64,000 nucleotides of DNA from Pisolithus tinctorius (GCA_024663395.1 JANFAH010000002.1:6448001-6512000), one strand, 5' to 3'. Shown: positions 36,930 through 50,300, numbered from the stretch's first letter. The notes: a model not told the origin generated them from the letters alone. A program made the numbers and translations.

Positions 36930-38720
36930 CCGCCCGGCGTGATTGACTCGCCCCGATCACAGCACTCCCAACCCCGTTCTCGACCCACCTCGCTTACGCT
37001 GGGGATCATACTTTAGTGGACCTTCACCGCCGGGACCGTAAACGCGAAACAACGCTCGTACCACTAACCCTTTTAGCAGGTGACTGCACAGGTTCTCTTG
37101 AACATCGAACAAGGCCAGCGACCGTTCGTTGATCCCATCGCGTGCGAATAATACCTGTTTTTGACTTCCCCCCTTGTCCAAATCCTGCAGACCACGTTCA
37201 TAAACACGCACAGTGCCCAAGGAATTCTCTCACAGATACGCTCCTGAGACAGGTATATCCACACTTCATGTTGAGCCTCCCTTCCTTGTACTTCTCGGGG
37301 GTCGCCATGTTCTTTGGAGAAGCAAAGGTCAGTCATCCATATATCGACAGTGAGGATGAGATGAGCTCGAGCCCATAGACCCCCAATGTGCACCGTCACG
37401 ATCATGATCTACCTTTTACCACGGCGAACGTGGGTGCTGCGCTCGTCAGATTCAAGGATTCCTGGGAGTCATTCTTCGATTCTCTCCTCTGAGAATAGAA
37501 GACACTCAACATCGTCTTGGCACTACTACTCTCGTAAGTGACCGTCATGTGTATCTCACACCTATTTTATTATGATTTTTCTGATTTTCAGAGCCGTTTT
37601 ATCCCTGTTCCAAAACTAAGAAATGGTCTACGACCCGCTCGTACCAACAAAAGCACTTCTCTCGCCTACCTCCACATCCACTCCCCTCTTTTATGGGTGT
37701 GTATACGTCATCCAATTCTCGCCCATGAAAAGCATGCGTAACGCCATGAGGTGGACACTGGAGACAGAAAACTATAATATTTATATTGTAGAACATCTGG
37801 GTGATGTTGGCGTTATCCGGATATGGTTGGCTCGGTGTGTCTCGCATCTCTCTCTTTCTCCCCTCTTCTTTTCTCTCATTGCGCATGAATGCGGGTCCAT
37901 GATATTCTTTATCATCTCTATCGTCTCCTTCATATGGCGTTCCGGATCCACAACCGGTCCATTCACACCCTCCCCACCAACCCCAACGCAGCAACCGGTC
38001 CTTGGGTACTCGTCCTCAACCCATTTCTTATTGGGCCTTGTTTATTTCTGTGCGATCGTGAAGACGTTATATGGATATGGAAGGGTGAATGAGATGGCAA
38101 GGGTCACAGAAACGGCGAGGAGACGAGGGGTGCCATAAGAGAAGAGAGGGAAACGGGAAAAAGAAGCGAGGGAGAGGGAGGATATGAAGAGCAGTCTAGA
38201 CGAGGGAGAGTGAACGACCGCGAAGGAAGACTGGAAATGCGCCCCACGTGAATTCGAAGACGGACACAAAAGCGAACCAGAGCCGACTTTCCGAATGTAC
38301 AACCGCAGCGATCGTGATGACGAATCATGGTTCAGTCTGCGTTGGCCGTCCTGTCGGGTCTTGAGTTGCTGTTGGTTAGAGAGTCCGCGCGCGTTGGATT
38401 GAGCGGGGACGCGAAGCAGCAGCGTACTCGCGATGTCGTATGTGAAGAAGGCAGCCTGGAGAGCGATGGGGGAATATATCATCGTGATGTCTATGCGAGC
38501 GTGTCAGTCGCAGGGGCTATATCATACGTTGCGAAGCACGTTTATTCACCAACTCAGTGCGTACCTGTTTTATGCGATCAGAGAACAGCATGGCATTGTA
38601 ATTGTATATCCAGGGGACTGGTTGTCATCATACCTCATATAGTACACTGTATTATTTTTTCTTATCCAAGCAGGATTTTATTCACTCGAAATGCTCGAGT
38701 TGCCTGTGTGGCATACAAAT
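36930..38720 (+). pseudogene. Decayed membrane-protein gene, copy C
   Basis: Collinear with copies A and B. Pieces seen: RTLTDTLLRQVYPHFML and SLYFSGVAMFFGEAKVSHPYIDS (37220-37350), the 'attcttcgattctctcctct' exon (37470-37535), PLFYGCVYVIQFSPMKSM (37680-37735), a stretch with NIYIVEHLGDVGVIRIWLAR (37770-37835), hydrophobic FIISIVSFIWRSGS (37900-37950), FLLGLVYFCAIVKTLYGYGRVNE (38020-38090) and the C-terminal 'DVVCEE' region (38430-38460). At least two frames are needed, so it is a pseudogene, though the middle (37623-38138) is open over 171 codons. Confidence 0.6.
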
Positions 38721-41028
38721 TTGAAAACATGTGCTCGATGGCGACGGGAACTATTGCTGATGCATCAGTACTACCCACGACTTAGCCGCGACGACCAAGG
38801 TTTCCATCACCGATCATCCAAGGCCGCCGTCGATCGATAGGTATATACCAATAAAAATGAATTGGGCAATCGATACAAAATATGCATGAAAGAATAGCCT
38901 ACCAGACCTGCAGTCACCGATATTGATATGCTACTGTAAATGGCATTGTTGAAACACTTAAACCGTCGTGTCGGAGCTCGAAATTAATCGATTGCGGCGG
39001 AGCTGTCAAAAAAATGTTCACACTTTTTCTGGTGTGGCTGCCGGGGTGAGGTGACCTCGAGCTGACATTTGCCTCGGTTCGAAATTGTGAATAGTTCGAT
39101 GCAGATTCGAAGTCAGACAGCTCGAACTCTTTTCGAACTGACTATTTATGGGCTCAGATAATGGATCGTCCTGTCAGCGTATTGCAATCTCTACAGAATC
39201 TTGAAGTAGAATCCTCTTCTTCTCTGTACACTACAGTGGGTTCACTGGCACGAAAAAAGTCGAGTTTGCTGTCAATCGAGCTGGCTCCGTCTTGCAGGGA
39301 CTGTGTAAACGAGCTGAGAAGTAACCCCCTTTTTTTCTTTTCTTTCTCTTACACAAGTGCTTTGACGTAGATACGTATACCTCGCCGTACTCCACTTAAT
39401 CTCCCATGGATCGAACCAGATTGGGAGTCTCTATCTCGGTCACTCCCGGCATGGTGAATGCCCAAATACCGACCTGGGTTGCAAGGCTCCCGGTTGCCCG
39501 CATTCCCACCGCAGCGTTTTAGACCCCGGACAAATGGAAGCTGAGACTCGGAAGAAGTCTCGACTGATTCATTTGTACTGACGCATACCCGACCGCTCAT
39601 AGAGCGTTGAGTATTGAATTGAAGGACGGGGGCCGGCATGAACTATTGGTGTCCAGCAGAACATGCAGGGTGATCTAGGAGGGCGGCCCATCAGTTTGGC
39701 TTGTCGAACGAAAATAGGACTGTCACCGAATTTGGCCGCGGGCAAGCATTTCGTGCCATTGATATAGTGTATCAGTGGCTAGGCTCGAGAGTAGGGTAGC
39801 CGAGTGACCCCTGTTTCAACTGCACACCAACTGTAAATCGACAAATCTGTCTATCCAAGAAAACACATATTATATCAATCGCTAACAAGGCTGCTGTCGT
39901 CTGTTTCTCTTTCTGGCCACAAAACAAAAGCGACTTGTGGGAATAACGGTCCATACCGCTGCACAGCACCCCAGTCAGAAAAAGTACTAGCGTATTTCCC
40001 CGTTACTCATACTTTGTTGTACATGCGGAAATATGTATTTTTGTCTTCCACAGAGTCCTTACCCCCATCCATCTATGTATATGGGTATTGTCATCAAGTC
40101 TGAGTCTTCCAGAAAGCTCCCCATGAGGTAAAGCATATTCAGTTTCTCCGCCCGTGCCCGGATGCACCCCCGTACGCGGTACATAAATTCGGCTACATGG
40201 GCGGCGGGGTGGTGAGTAGTGTACCCTCTTCGGTTAGGCTGGCTCAGCTGTACGCCTGATACCAGTACAGGCCTGGCTCCCAAGTTGCTAGAACTTGCAG
40301 GGCTGCATAGGCGGAGCCATGCACGACTGGTTGGGCCTCACTACGTTTAAGAGGGCTCAGGTCTCAGACACGAATGGTCCGACGCAGTGGTTTTTCGACA
40401 GAGTGACTGAGCGAACAGAACGGAAAGCTTACCTTCCAGGTGTGGGGCATCACAACTCAGGAATAAGAGCCGTGGAATGACGTGGTGGTACACGTCCAAT
40501 TGCCGATTTTGCCTCGGGGATGATTGACGGAAAAGATTTTTGGAATAACGTGCCCGCAGCAACCGAGTGCCTATAATATATACAAGCAATAAATTAAGAT
40601 TTTATCGAGTGACGCCTGGAACCAAGGCCTATCTTGGAGACCGTTCGCGAGGCATCCGAGTGTCATTCCACGTGTACAATGTCGGCAAAAGGCTGGTACC
40701 AGTGTCATGTTTGTCATGGAACATACAGTTTACAAATTTTCATATGTGGAGCTTATACTGGCAGCTGTACCATAGGGTGGATGTCAACTATATATTCAGT
40801 GTATACATAAGTATATACATCTCTCATATCCTGCCCAAACATATAGTTATGGGCGGGTCGACTGTGTCATGAGATGCTGATGGGACTGGGCATGACAAAT
40901 TCTGAGAAGTCATTCAATAGCGTATTGCATACAAGTCATACAACACAGCAGAATGTTAACAGTCGCTACTGTATATACAGATGCAGTGTAAAGGAATGAC
41001 AGAACAAGATGGCATACGTTGCAGAAGC
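38721..41028. other. Gene-free stretch
   Basis: No supportable gene on either strand. Short frames at 39349-39639 and 40295-40480 have no recognisable family. Confidence 0.45.
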
Positions 41029-41830
41029 TCAACTGACAGGAATCAAGACGAAAGGATAGAAAAGTGCAATGTGTCTACTGAAGGATTCCCAGATGTTGGA
41101 CAATAGCGGGTGCTCGGCTGTTTCATTGCTAGATATCCCATCAGCACTACCATTCGTCCCATCATCATTGAGCCATTCTTCAATGAACTGTCCCTCCATG
41201 GGGATCCTTGGATCCCACGCAGACCAACTTCCATTGGGAAACATCAGATGAGCAGCAATGTATGCAAGCCAGAAGGCATCGTGACCCCAAGCCCACTGGG
41301 GAACGGATGTCGTCCGTATGTCATTCACGAGCCACCGTTCGATGTCTTTTGACAGTGCGGCCCAGTGACAGGTATCCATGGGGTTGAACGTAGAGGCCAG
41401 AGGCAAGAATGGGATTGGGAAATCCCCAGCAGAATCTTCTTGATCGATGCTGCCTGGCATGATGTGTAAAGACTGCCATTTATTAGTCAGTAGTGAGCAG
41501 TGAAGATGGGGAAAAACTCATGGCGGTGAAACTCACAGTGACGGAATGAGTCAATCACTCAGATTGGTGAGCACTCCATGCCTTTGCACGAATGACTGGC
41601 AAGGTAATCCCCTTGTATTCCTCGGAAATAGATGCAGAGATTTCGATAGGCTAATAATATATGTTCATCAGTGCCACAGAACGAATCAAAATGGGGGAGA
41701 AACATGCACAATGTCTGTATGAATGAGATGTCGAGGTACAGGTCCAGAAAAGCAGACCGTAACAATTAGTGGCTGCAGGAATGCGGTTTCAGTGTCGGCA
41801 TATTCAACATCAGGATAAACCACTGTGTTC
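41029..41830 (-). CDS. Agaricomycete hypothetical protein next to the transposase-like gene
   Basis: The 3' exon (41460-41029, 143 codons if started at its ATG) reads GDFPIPFLPLASTFNPMD, then IERWLVNDIRTT, VPQWAWGHDAFWLAYIAAH, GSWSAWDPRIPMEG and ends in a hydrophobic HIALFYPFVLIPVS. Upstream pieces on the same strand look like earlier exons: VVYPDVEYADTETAFLQP with FSGPVPRHLIHTD (41820-41690) and IEISASISEEYKGITLP with VIRAKAWSAHQ (41650-41560), separated by probable introns. I could not join the middle junction without a stop, so start and exact structure are uncertain. It is divergently arranged with the pseudogene starting at 42061, about 230 bp away. Function unknown. Confidence 0.55.
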
Positions 41831-42060
41831 ACAGTGAGCAGCATAGTCATTTTGGTGTGAGCAGTGAGTGGTGAAGCTTCGAAGACTTGTCAAGAATCAG
41901 AAGTTTGCCAGTCACATGATACTGATTGCGCGTGTGAACAATACACTGGCAAGTCACCGCACCAAGCCAAAGTCCTGCACTGGGCTGCACATCCTGCACA
42001 GTGCGCACTGGTGCTGTCGCCCACCCAAAAGTATGTTCGTCTCTGTTATATATGTGAAGG

Positions 42061-45000
42061 ATGCCCAGGAACTCCAACATAGCACACCTTGTTGACGGCA
42101 AAAGTAAGTGCATTGAAATGAGCCATACTCCTTATCTTCTGTTGCTAACTTACAGGCAGTCTTTTGGTACAGTGCCAGAAAGAGGTACCTCAAGTGTATA
42201 CTGCTTGGTCTGCCCAGCTGCAAATGGCCTTTATCGTACCATCGACTCGAAACACATCAACAGTCACACCAGCTCCCTCCTCCACCAATGCCATGTCAAG
42301 TACAAAACAAGCGGTTGCACGTCGCTTTTCGGGTTTCCATGCCCCTCATCACACTCCTCGATTTGATTTCCCTAGCACCTCGTGCACAAGCCCTGAACCG
42401 CGTGACATGGATGCTGATAGTTTTGACAGATCACAATACATGGGAGGCTTTGATGCTGAAGAAGATCCCACATCCGGACCGTCTAAATTTCCCCCTTCGA
42501 CCCCCGAGCCAGGGCCAGATGACATTCCGCTTGTCCCGTTGAATGAGCTATGGAACGCAATATCCAACAGCCGCTATCAAAACATAGACGGGACCTGCAA
42601 TTTATTTCAAGAGCTGCAAGATGTGCTTGCCTCTGGTGAACCACTGTTTTCCGACCCAGCCACTGCACTCAATCAATTCCCATGTGACGACATTCTTCTC
42701 AATGAAGACATGGAGTCTAACTTTGGTATCGAGCTTCCGGGTAAGTAGTCTATTTGCTCGTAGCTGAAACTTTCTTATGCCTGTTTAATCTCACATTCTA
42801 GATGATGAAGGCGACAAACCCACCCACTCTAACTCTGTGAAAACCAAGGTATCCACTGACAGCCTGACTTATCCTTGGCCAACGAAAGCTGTACGTTCAA
42901 CTTTATTACGGTTGATAGCTCAACGCTGAACATAATTTCTATGTACAGCATTTTCTCACCGTGATACTATTCAATTCTCCAAGGCTTCCCTTTTCTGATC
43001 CACAAAAGAAAGCCATCCTCGACTGGGCAAAGGAACTTGGTGCCCACTGATGTGCCGTCTTTGTATGTGCTGAAACAGCGCCATGAGCAAGTCAAGAAAA
43101 TTGTGGGTGACCCGACCAAGAAGGTTGTTTCACCATTTGGTAATGTCTTCTATATCAACGATGTTGCAAAGGCCATTGCGAAGGTGAGTGACCGATGGCT
43201 GACTTGGTCCATGTATAAAAGTGACACAAATGTACGTTCGGGCTTAGGACTATGCAAACCCCCTCACACGATTTGTGATGCAAGACTTCCCGGAGGACAG
43301 TGGCAGCGGAATGTCACAAGTTTTCCATGGGGAGAAGATACTACATGAACAACCATCTCCCCCCTCAGTCTGTGTCAACTGGGAATGTTTATTATGTCAA
43401 CGAGCTACTACAAGATTCGTCTGGAGTGTATTTTATACCCGAGCGCTTCTTCCTCGCATCGCCAAGTGTTGCCTCAGGTTCTGGTGGAAGGCCGGCAGAC
43501 ACGAAAGAGCTCTTCGCTCTTGGACACGCTGCTGAACGAACTGAAGTAAGTTTTATGATGCATTGAGGTGTGCTGTGGTCATTGATAAAAATGCTGGCAT
43601 GTTCGATCATAGGTTGGTTTTATTGTCGGCGATGAAAAGGAGATCATACCAACCTCAGTGTTCAGAAGATCATATGAGGATATCGCCTTCCGTCGTTCTG
43701 AACTCACATGTGGGTTGACCGAGTCGTCGAAGAAGTACGTATTGCTGGAACCCAACCCGTGGCGTAAGAAATCAGGTGGTCGGATGGTCTACGCTGTCCC
43801 ATTGGTTATCTTTATGGATGATGTGTCTGGCAATATCTCCAAACAGTGGAACAAGCATTATGTGATATACATGTCGAATGCGAACCTTCCACGCGAAATG
43901 TTGGATCAAGAGTTCTGTGTATGGTTTGTCACATCATCTCCACATGCTTCTCCTATGGAATTGATGCATGGAATGAAGCAATCAATACTGTAAGTCCCAT
44001 TCACAGCTCTACAAACTCTCGCTGTCTCATTACATCTCTGCTTCAGGAGTGCCACTGAGTCGGGTATAATTGCTTGGGACTGTCAAGACAATGAAGAAGT
44101 GATGTTGATTCATGTACAGATTATTTCACGCAGGGGACAATCCTATGCAGGCAGAGGAGTGTAGCCAGGGTGGTTTGAATTGTAACCGCTTTTGTTGAAC
44201 TTGTGATGTTGGAGGAACGAAGGAGCACAAGGAGTCCGAGCAGGGATACTGTAGCTTGTTCAAGGTCAGGCAAATATTCCCTCTTGATTCGAGTTCGAAA
44301 CTAATATCTCATGCCAGTCAGGAAACCTTTGCACACCAGAGGGAATGGTGAATGAAATCAACAATCAGTTCGTGAATGCGAAGCTGTCTGGTGCAACAGA
44401 AAAGGTCAAAACATCGCTTTCAACGACTGGAGTTCATGACTCGCTGTCGCTTGGGATTGTAACTACGCTTGTTGAGATGGGCAAGAAGCTTCGCAAGCGA
44501 GGTGCCAGTGTTCCCGCAATGAAAGAGAGCGAGGTCAAGGCCGCTTTGGAGAAGGAACTCGAGGATCTTCTCAACAGAAAGAACCTGGACGACGTGATAA
44601 ACCCACTCTTAGGCATGAACGGTGAGGCAGCATTTTACCTCTTCTCGTGCAATTACTAATAGTCCTTCAGGTATGAATATACACTTGGACACGCCAACAG
44701 AGATTCTTCATACGATTCTGCTCGGTGTCGTAAAGTACTTCTGGGGACAGACCGTGTATCTTATCGAGAAGGCAAAATTGCTTGACATCTTTCAAAGTTG
44801 CCTGGATTCAATCAACCACGACACACTCAATGCACCAAGTTTGAATCCGGAATATATTTGTCGTTACAAAGGTGGACTGATTGGGAAGCATTTCAAGAGC
44901 TTAGCGCAAGTAATGCCATTTGTTATCCATGACTTGATACTGCAGACTGTGATAGATGGATGGACGACTCTTGGAGAATTAGTCGTGCTCCTTTGGCACA

Positions 45001-46873
45001 CAAAGATTGATCACATTGAAGTTTACCTGGTTAGTATTCCTCACGCACTGAACAACATACTCATTGATTTGTTGAAATCAATAGGCGCAGCTCACTTGGA
45101 CGATAGAAGACTTCCTCAATGTCACAGCAATCTGCGCTCCCAGTATCCTCATAACAAAGCCGAAGTTTCATTTCCTCATTCACCTCCCAGTGTACATCCG
45201 CTGTTTTGGACCAGCAATCATTTTCTCCACCGAGTGTTATGAATCGTTCAACTGTGTCTTCAGGCTCTCATGTATATACAGCAGCCGGCAGGGCCCAAGT
45301 CAAGATACATGTCGTAGATTTGCGCAGCTCGACCTTGTCAAGCATATCATCACCGGTGGATACTGGTATGAGCAAGAACTACAGAAATGGGTTTGTGCTG
45401 GCCCTTTCGTTTTGAGCTTTCTCTGCGAGCACCCAGCACAAGGAAAATTACTTGGGATCAAGTCCAACGAGGACCCTTGTGAGACAAATGGTAAGTACGA
45501 GCGTAAATTCAGTCTGAGCATTTCTGATAGCCTTTGTCTCCAGCAACTGGACAAATTCTTCATGTTCCAGCTACTAGCGGGAAATCGAAGACTCAGCTCT
45601 CAAATGCAGTGGATTGGGAGACAACAGCATGTGCGAAAATCCCAGCCTGCTCAGTTGACACAGGCACACAAACCGGCATATTATCAAGGGGATGCTTTCA
45701 TTTCCAAGCACGGTGACAAAGTCAAACTCGACGGAAATGTCATTTTTAAGTATCCCCCTTCAACCACCGGTTTCGCCATTGGGTGGGTAGTCGAGATCCT
45801 AATCGACAACGCTTACTGTCGAGTTGTCTCATATATTGCTCTCCAGCTATTCGCTTTTAGTCCCTGCTCTGCACCTGTCCCTCCACCTTCCATGCTTGGA
45901 TTTGAGCAGTGAAAAAGTTGTTGTCGCCTCTGAGGTGAGTCCAAGTGTCCATTCAGATTCCCTTCTTAACCACTGATTCGAGTAATAAGGCCATCATTTG
46001 TGGTGTCAATTTACAGCACAACTGCGCTGATTCCAAGTGCATACAAATAATTCATCATACCACTCGACAGGAAAGAGTCCTTACGACGCGAACAAAGCCC
46101 GTGATCAGACATGAATTGACTGGAAAGTATCTTCTCAATACGTATTCCATTCATAACTATGCTTTTATTCGCACCGCACTCCCTTCGTCTTTACTGGAAC
46201 CGCCGCTTTGAGTCCCAACAGCGAGTGTCCAAAAGGTCCGCAGTCGTGCAGTGCAGCAAGTTCGAGAGAAAAAGGCACAGCACCAGTCAAATCAAACCCC
46301 ACAAGAAGTGACCGCGAGCCCAAGCATACCGACCATGCCCCCACCTGCCTTTGATCAGTCAATACCCAAGCCAAAGCAAAACAAGCGACGGAAGGGACCT
46401 TCGCAACCCACATCATCGGCCATGCCAGCTCCATCAGCACCAGAAGCCCCATCTCAGTCGAATCAATCCTCACAACAAGCGACACACCCCACCTCATCAG
46501 CCACGCCAGCTCCATCTCTGTTGCAAGCTCCGCCTCCATTTTCGCCTATCCATACCATGCCCACTCCCTGGTACTACCATTCCCGATCCTTGGCCGCCCC
46601 CCCCAGAGGAACTGCAGGTCCCGGTTTCACATCAAACGGTGTAGCTGCGATGCCACCTACTCATGCACCCTGGAATCAGGGTTCCGAATCCCATTCCCAT
46701 CAAGTCATGCAATGGCATGAACATATCCACCAGCCGTGGAATTATTACTTGCTGACCACGAGTATAGTTGATTCACAGTTATCACATGGTATGCACTCGG
46801 CTCACCACCATACTTTGAATCCTCCACCTCCCCCCCTTGACGTATTTTACGAGCACCACATCCAATCATCTTA
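42061..46873 (+). pseudogene. Broken transposase-like gene (divergent Plavaka/KDZ-like core)
   Basis: Many exons with GT-AG introns. The N-terminus is a cysteine/histidine finger (VYCLVCPAANG...HINSH). Later segments are DVPSLYVLKQRHEQVKK, YYVNELLQDSSGVYFIPERFF, YAVPLVIFMDDVSGNISKQWN, YMSNANLPREM, SSPHASPMELMHGMKQSI, LDTPTEILHTILLGVVKYFW, KPKFHFLIHLPVYIRCFGP with STECYESFNCVFR, and CGVNLQHNCADSKC. A Pro/Ser-rich tail ends near 46873. Breaks: probable frameshifts near 43050, 43342, 44118 and 45660, and in-frame TGA codons between Phe-Cys and Thr-Cys (44195-44197) and after LEPPL (46209-46211), both at usual Arg positions. The KxHxxxHxxxxIR...ST...ES pattern aligns with the Plavaka gene in this window. 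Function as a transposase is inference. Confidence 0.65.
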
Positions 46874-47107
46874 GCTGTACTTATCCACCCCAAGGAATTA
46901 TTACGCCCAGTCAGGATAGTCCCTATTTTACTCGAAATTGTGAAGTGCAGCAGTTGTACCTTCAGCACCCTATCCCCTCACAATTACCATACAACCAACC
47001 ACCTTATTACTCTACATGAACGTATTTCCCCATGCTTGCAGCTGTGCTTCGTGATTTTATTGATTTTGTGTGAACCATGTGCTAACAAATAGCGACATAC
47101 AAGTCCA

Positions 47108-49041
47108 TTGAAAACACCACTTGCTCACCATTCCGCTTCTCCAGCCTCGGATCCAGAGTCGCCGCTCGTTCGAACGTTCAGCAATGTTTTGACACTATCA
47201 GCTGCAAACAACAACCTGGCTCTTCTTATGGTGGATCTCGTACTGCTGCTGGGCGCCCTTTCGTCTGCCAGCCAACGGACTGTTTCTAATTCGTCTGTTG
47301 GAAGTTCTCGAGGTTCAATGCCGTTTCCTGGAGGAGTACTAACTTCAAACCTATCTGGTCCTGGCAGGACTGGTTCGGACTACAGTAACCCGCCACCGGC
47401 CACTCAACCTTCCTTGAGATCTACTCGCTATTCTCTACGACAGTGCTGCTTCAGATACATCATCCGTCGATGGGTCAGTCAGCGCCGGTGTGCATCGACC
47501 AAGGGACACGAACTCTGACGACGGGAATGATCTGACTTCCTTATCTCCACAGCGCATTAAACAGGCTCAAAGTTCATGCTAAGAAACTCGCTGATGACCT
47601 TCAAATCCCTGACAAGAGCCTCCTCGAGTTCATCGAGGTGAGTCTTTCTTGCTCTGACAAATACTCTTGAACCTCACCAACTTGGATAGACCTGGAGATC
47701 TTTTCCTTATGCTCGTAGATATGAAAGCTTCCCTTGTCAAATACGAACTCAGCAACCAGACCCACCAGCTTCAAGCCCTACAGGACACCCTATCCTCAAA
47801 GGACTTCGAGGTAAGTCCATGATCGTCGTGACGGATGTCTAAATTATACGCCGCTCTTCTAGCTTGGTCTGCACAACCAGTCTCCTGGCTTGTCTACTAT
47901 CTCCCAACCTTACTGCCTATGTTACGGATACTCAACGCCACATAATGGTAGGTGGATTCTGAAACCTGGATGTAACTCTATCGCTGATTCCCGTGCAGGA
48001 TTTCATTTTCGAACATTTGGATGTATTCAAGATTCCTGCTGGGGTATTTGATGATGTGGAGCTTCGGGGCTCCCTGGGTAGGATCGTAACCAAATTGCTC
48101 GCAACGATCCACAGCCAGCTCAAGTCACAGGTGAGTTAACTTCATTCAGCCTGACTTCATACAACGTCTGACCAGATAAACCAGCTGACAATTTCAATTG
48201 CGAAGAAAACATGCATCATCAATGTCTCTAAGGTATTGGCACTGCTCTAGTTCAGGGATGGAGGTGGATGCTGCCCACTGGAACAGAATGGCGTTCCTGG
48301 TGAGTACCCCAAGTTCATCCCCGAGCCTGAAGTATTTACAATGGGATGGTGGCAGCACTTAGCGTCAGTTGCCTCTGTCTCTTCCTCATAGGAACTAGTG
48401 ACCACAAAGTGGCAACACTAGACATCTGCTTCACACCCTGTCTCATTCCCAACCTCAAATCAGACATGTGCAAAAAACTCGAGCAGGAGCTTCACATCAA
48501 TATCAGTGACATGGAGCAGGACACTCTTCAAAGACAATGCAAATGAAGACGACACCTCCGAAGGCAATGATAACTGGGAGCCCCTTACCGAACCAAGCAT
48601 CGATCCAGGATCTCAGAGACCCTAGCCTGGGACTGGACAACTCAGTGGCTGTTGACGCTGACACCGACGACACTCCCGACTCAGAGAATCCCAGGTAGCG
48701 ATGCCAATGAACTTGATGAGATGGATTCGGGCTTTGGGCTTGTAAGTGGAAAGGCAGCCCGCTTCAACAGCAACAAATTCTGGAACTACGTGGATTATAT
48801 GCTCAACCTCCTGCATGAGAGTGTGCGCAAGGATGCTGCTTCCAAGGAGGATTTTGAGAAAACCATTAGCAGGTAAATACTTTTTTTTTCGAGCGGGCAG
48901 CATTACTCACTATCTACTCAGCATTTTTGTTCAAATCTTTCAGGATGACCTTGTGGACTGCCCTGGCAATAGGAGGGGGGCGAAGATTTTGGCTGTGAAT
49001 CCTCAGTGGCAGATGACCATCCAGCAGGGCCTCGTGTGGTA
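47108..49041 (+). pseudogene. Broken agaricomycete hypothetical gene, partner of the 42-47 kb gene
   Basis: Small exons in order: HAKKLADDLQIPDKSLLEFIE (47575-47639), DLEIFSLMLVDMKASLVKYE (47693-47810), SLLACLLSPNLTAYV with DTQRHIM (47880-47940), DFIFEHLDVFKIPAGVFDD (48000-48130), SIAKKTCIINVSK (48190-48231), DAAHWNRMAFL (48270-48300), FLIGTSDHKVATL with SDMCKKLEQELHINISDME (48375-48530), NKFWNYVDYMLNLLHESVRKD (48773-48870) and VQIFQDDLVDCPG with NPQWQMTIQQGLVW (48930-49040), TAG. Frames change near 47880 and 48530, so this copy is broken. The text matches a multi-copy agaricomycete family of helical proteins with unknown role. Same strand as and 230 bp after the transposase-like gene. Confidence 0.55.
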
Positions 49042-49136
49042 GATTTAGTCCCTTCGTTGCACGCTCATTACCATTCTGCATTATCCTACACAATGGGAAT
49101 ATATCGTTTTGACGCTATCACTATTTCTGTGGCCGC

Positions 49137-49332
49137 CTGCAACCAGACCTCAGTGAGCCACACAGTATGCTTTGTAAATCATTTAGCCTATATAGTGAAA
49201 ATCATACCCCAAGTATGGGTCACCTGGCTCGACTGAAGGAGCACCCACCTGCAAACCAGACATCAGTGAGTCATACACAGTATACTTCGTAAAACATCCA
49301 GCCTACATAGCAAAAATCATACCCTAAGTAAC
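49137..49332. repeat. Imperfect 113-bp tandem duplication
   Basis: 'cctgcaa(a)ccagac.tcagtgag' recurs at 49137 and 49250, each followed by 'cacagta' and 'aaaatcatacc' at the same spacing. Confidence 0.75.
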
Positions 49333-49831
49333 TTGAGAATGATAGGACATATTACGGGGTATCTATAAACTGGATACATTACAGTAAGTATACAACGTAT
49401 GTCCTAGCCCCAATATACAACAGAGACCGGGCGACAATATACAGGCAACACTCGGCCAAAGCCTATGTGCTATACCCGATACTCGATACCCAATTGAGAT
49501 GGCGGGAGCATCTATTCATTATTTAAACTAGGTCTGCAGGGATATGCTGCCTCTTGGATACTTAGTACAAATTTTAATAATATATTGCTGATCATTGACA
49601 GAAAAGATTTTCCACGCACAATTTGAACACCGAATCATATGGTTCCAAAAAAAAACATAGATTATATGATTTCGGCAAACGGACGTGTACAATAGTATAT
49701 ACGTAATGCCCGACGAGGCCTACGACTATCGACAGTTAGACATTTAGGGTCAGCAAGTGGTGGAAGTTTGACAGGGCTTCCTCCAGCCTGCACGAGCCTT
49801 TCCACTCCTCATGACTCAAAAGCACCAAAGT
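49333..49831. other. Gene-free stretch
   Basis: AT-rich, no supportable gene. Confidence 0.45.
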
Positions 49832-50053
49832 TCAGTCTTGGTGATTCGTTCTCTCCCCATGCGCCAAGTGGACGTTGCGGACGTGTCGCATGAAGCTGTG
49901 CCTCTGAGCCTTGGCGCCACACTTCGGCCACTTGCAGCTAATCTCTACTTTTCGGGACATGCCCCTGATTCCGTGTATTGTCCTGAAGTGTCCTGGTGCA
50001 GTACCGCAGGTGATAGGCTGCCCGCATTCCTTGCCATCTCGATTGTAACGACA
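49832..50053 (-). CDS. C2H2-type zinc-finger protein exon, copy 2
   Basis: Paralogue of 33326-33532: CRYNRDGKECGQPITC, HFRTIHGIRGMSRK, then CKWPKCGAKAQRH with RHVRNVHLAHGER, ending TGA at 49832-49834. All Cys and His positions are kept. The tail is longer than in copy 1 by several residues. Upstream exons were not identified. Confidence 0.5.
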   Translation of the reverse strand, partial: CRYNRDGKECGQPITCGTAPGHFRTIHGIRGMSRKVEISCKWPKCGAKAQRHSFMRHVRNVHLAHGERTNHQD

Positions 50054-50159
50054 AACTCGACGTGGACAATTACTAAACTGGTTCTGTAAGGTTCAAAGAA
50101 GTTAATATCCCCCCAACATACACGACTCAGAACACACATACAGTGGGGCTGTTTGAGGT

Positions 50160-50300
50160 TGGGGGCGGGTCAATAGCACCGGCTAGAGTGTAGGATACAC
50201 TACCTCCATCTCTGTCAGAGAAGGAGCCTGACCCATAGAGTCGACGCACCTAGTTGCTGGACCAGCGTAGTGCTGGGGTGTCTCATTATCCTCGGGTGAC
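50160..50300. repeat. Single unit of the ~131-bp degenerate repeat
   Basis: 'caccggctagagtg...gagaaggagcctgacccatagag' matches units of the 33625-34570 array, and the sequence after it matches the sequence after that array. Confidence 0.7.

Noticed and set aside
39395..39445. Possible minus-strand tRNA (GGTTCGATCC)
   Set aside because: No A box at the right distance and no pairing acceptor stem.
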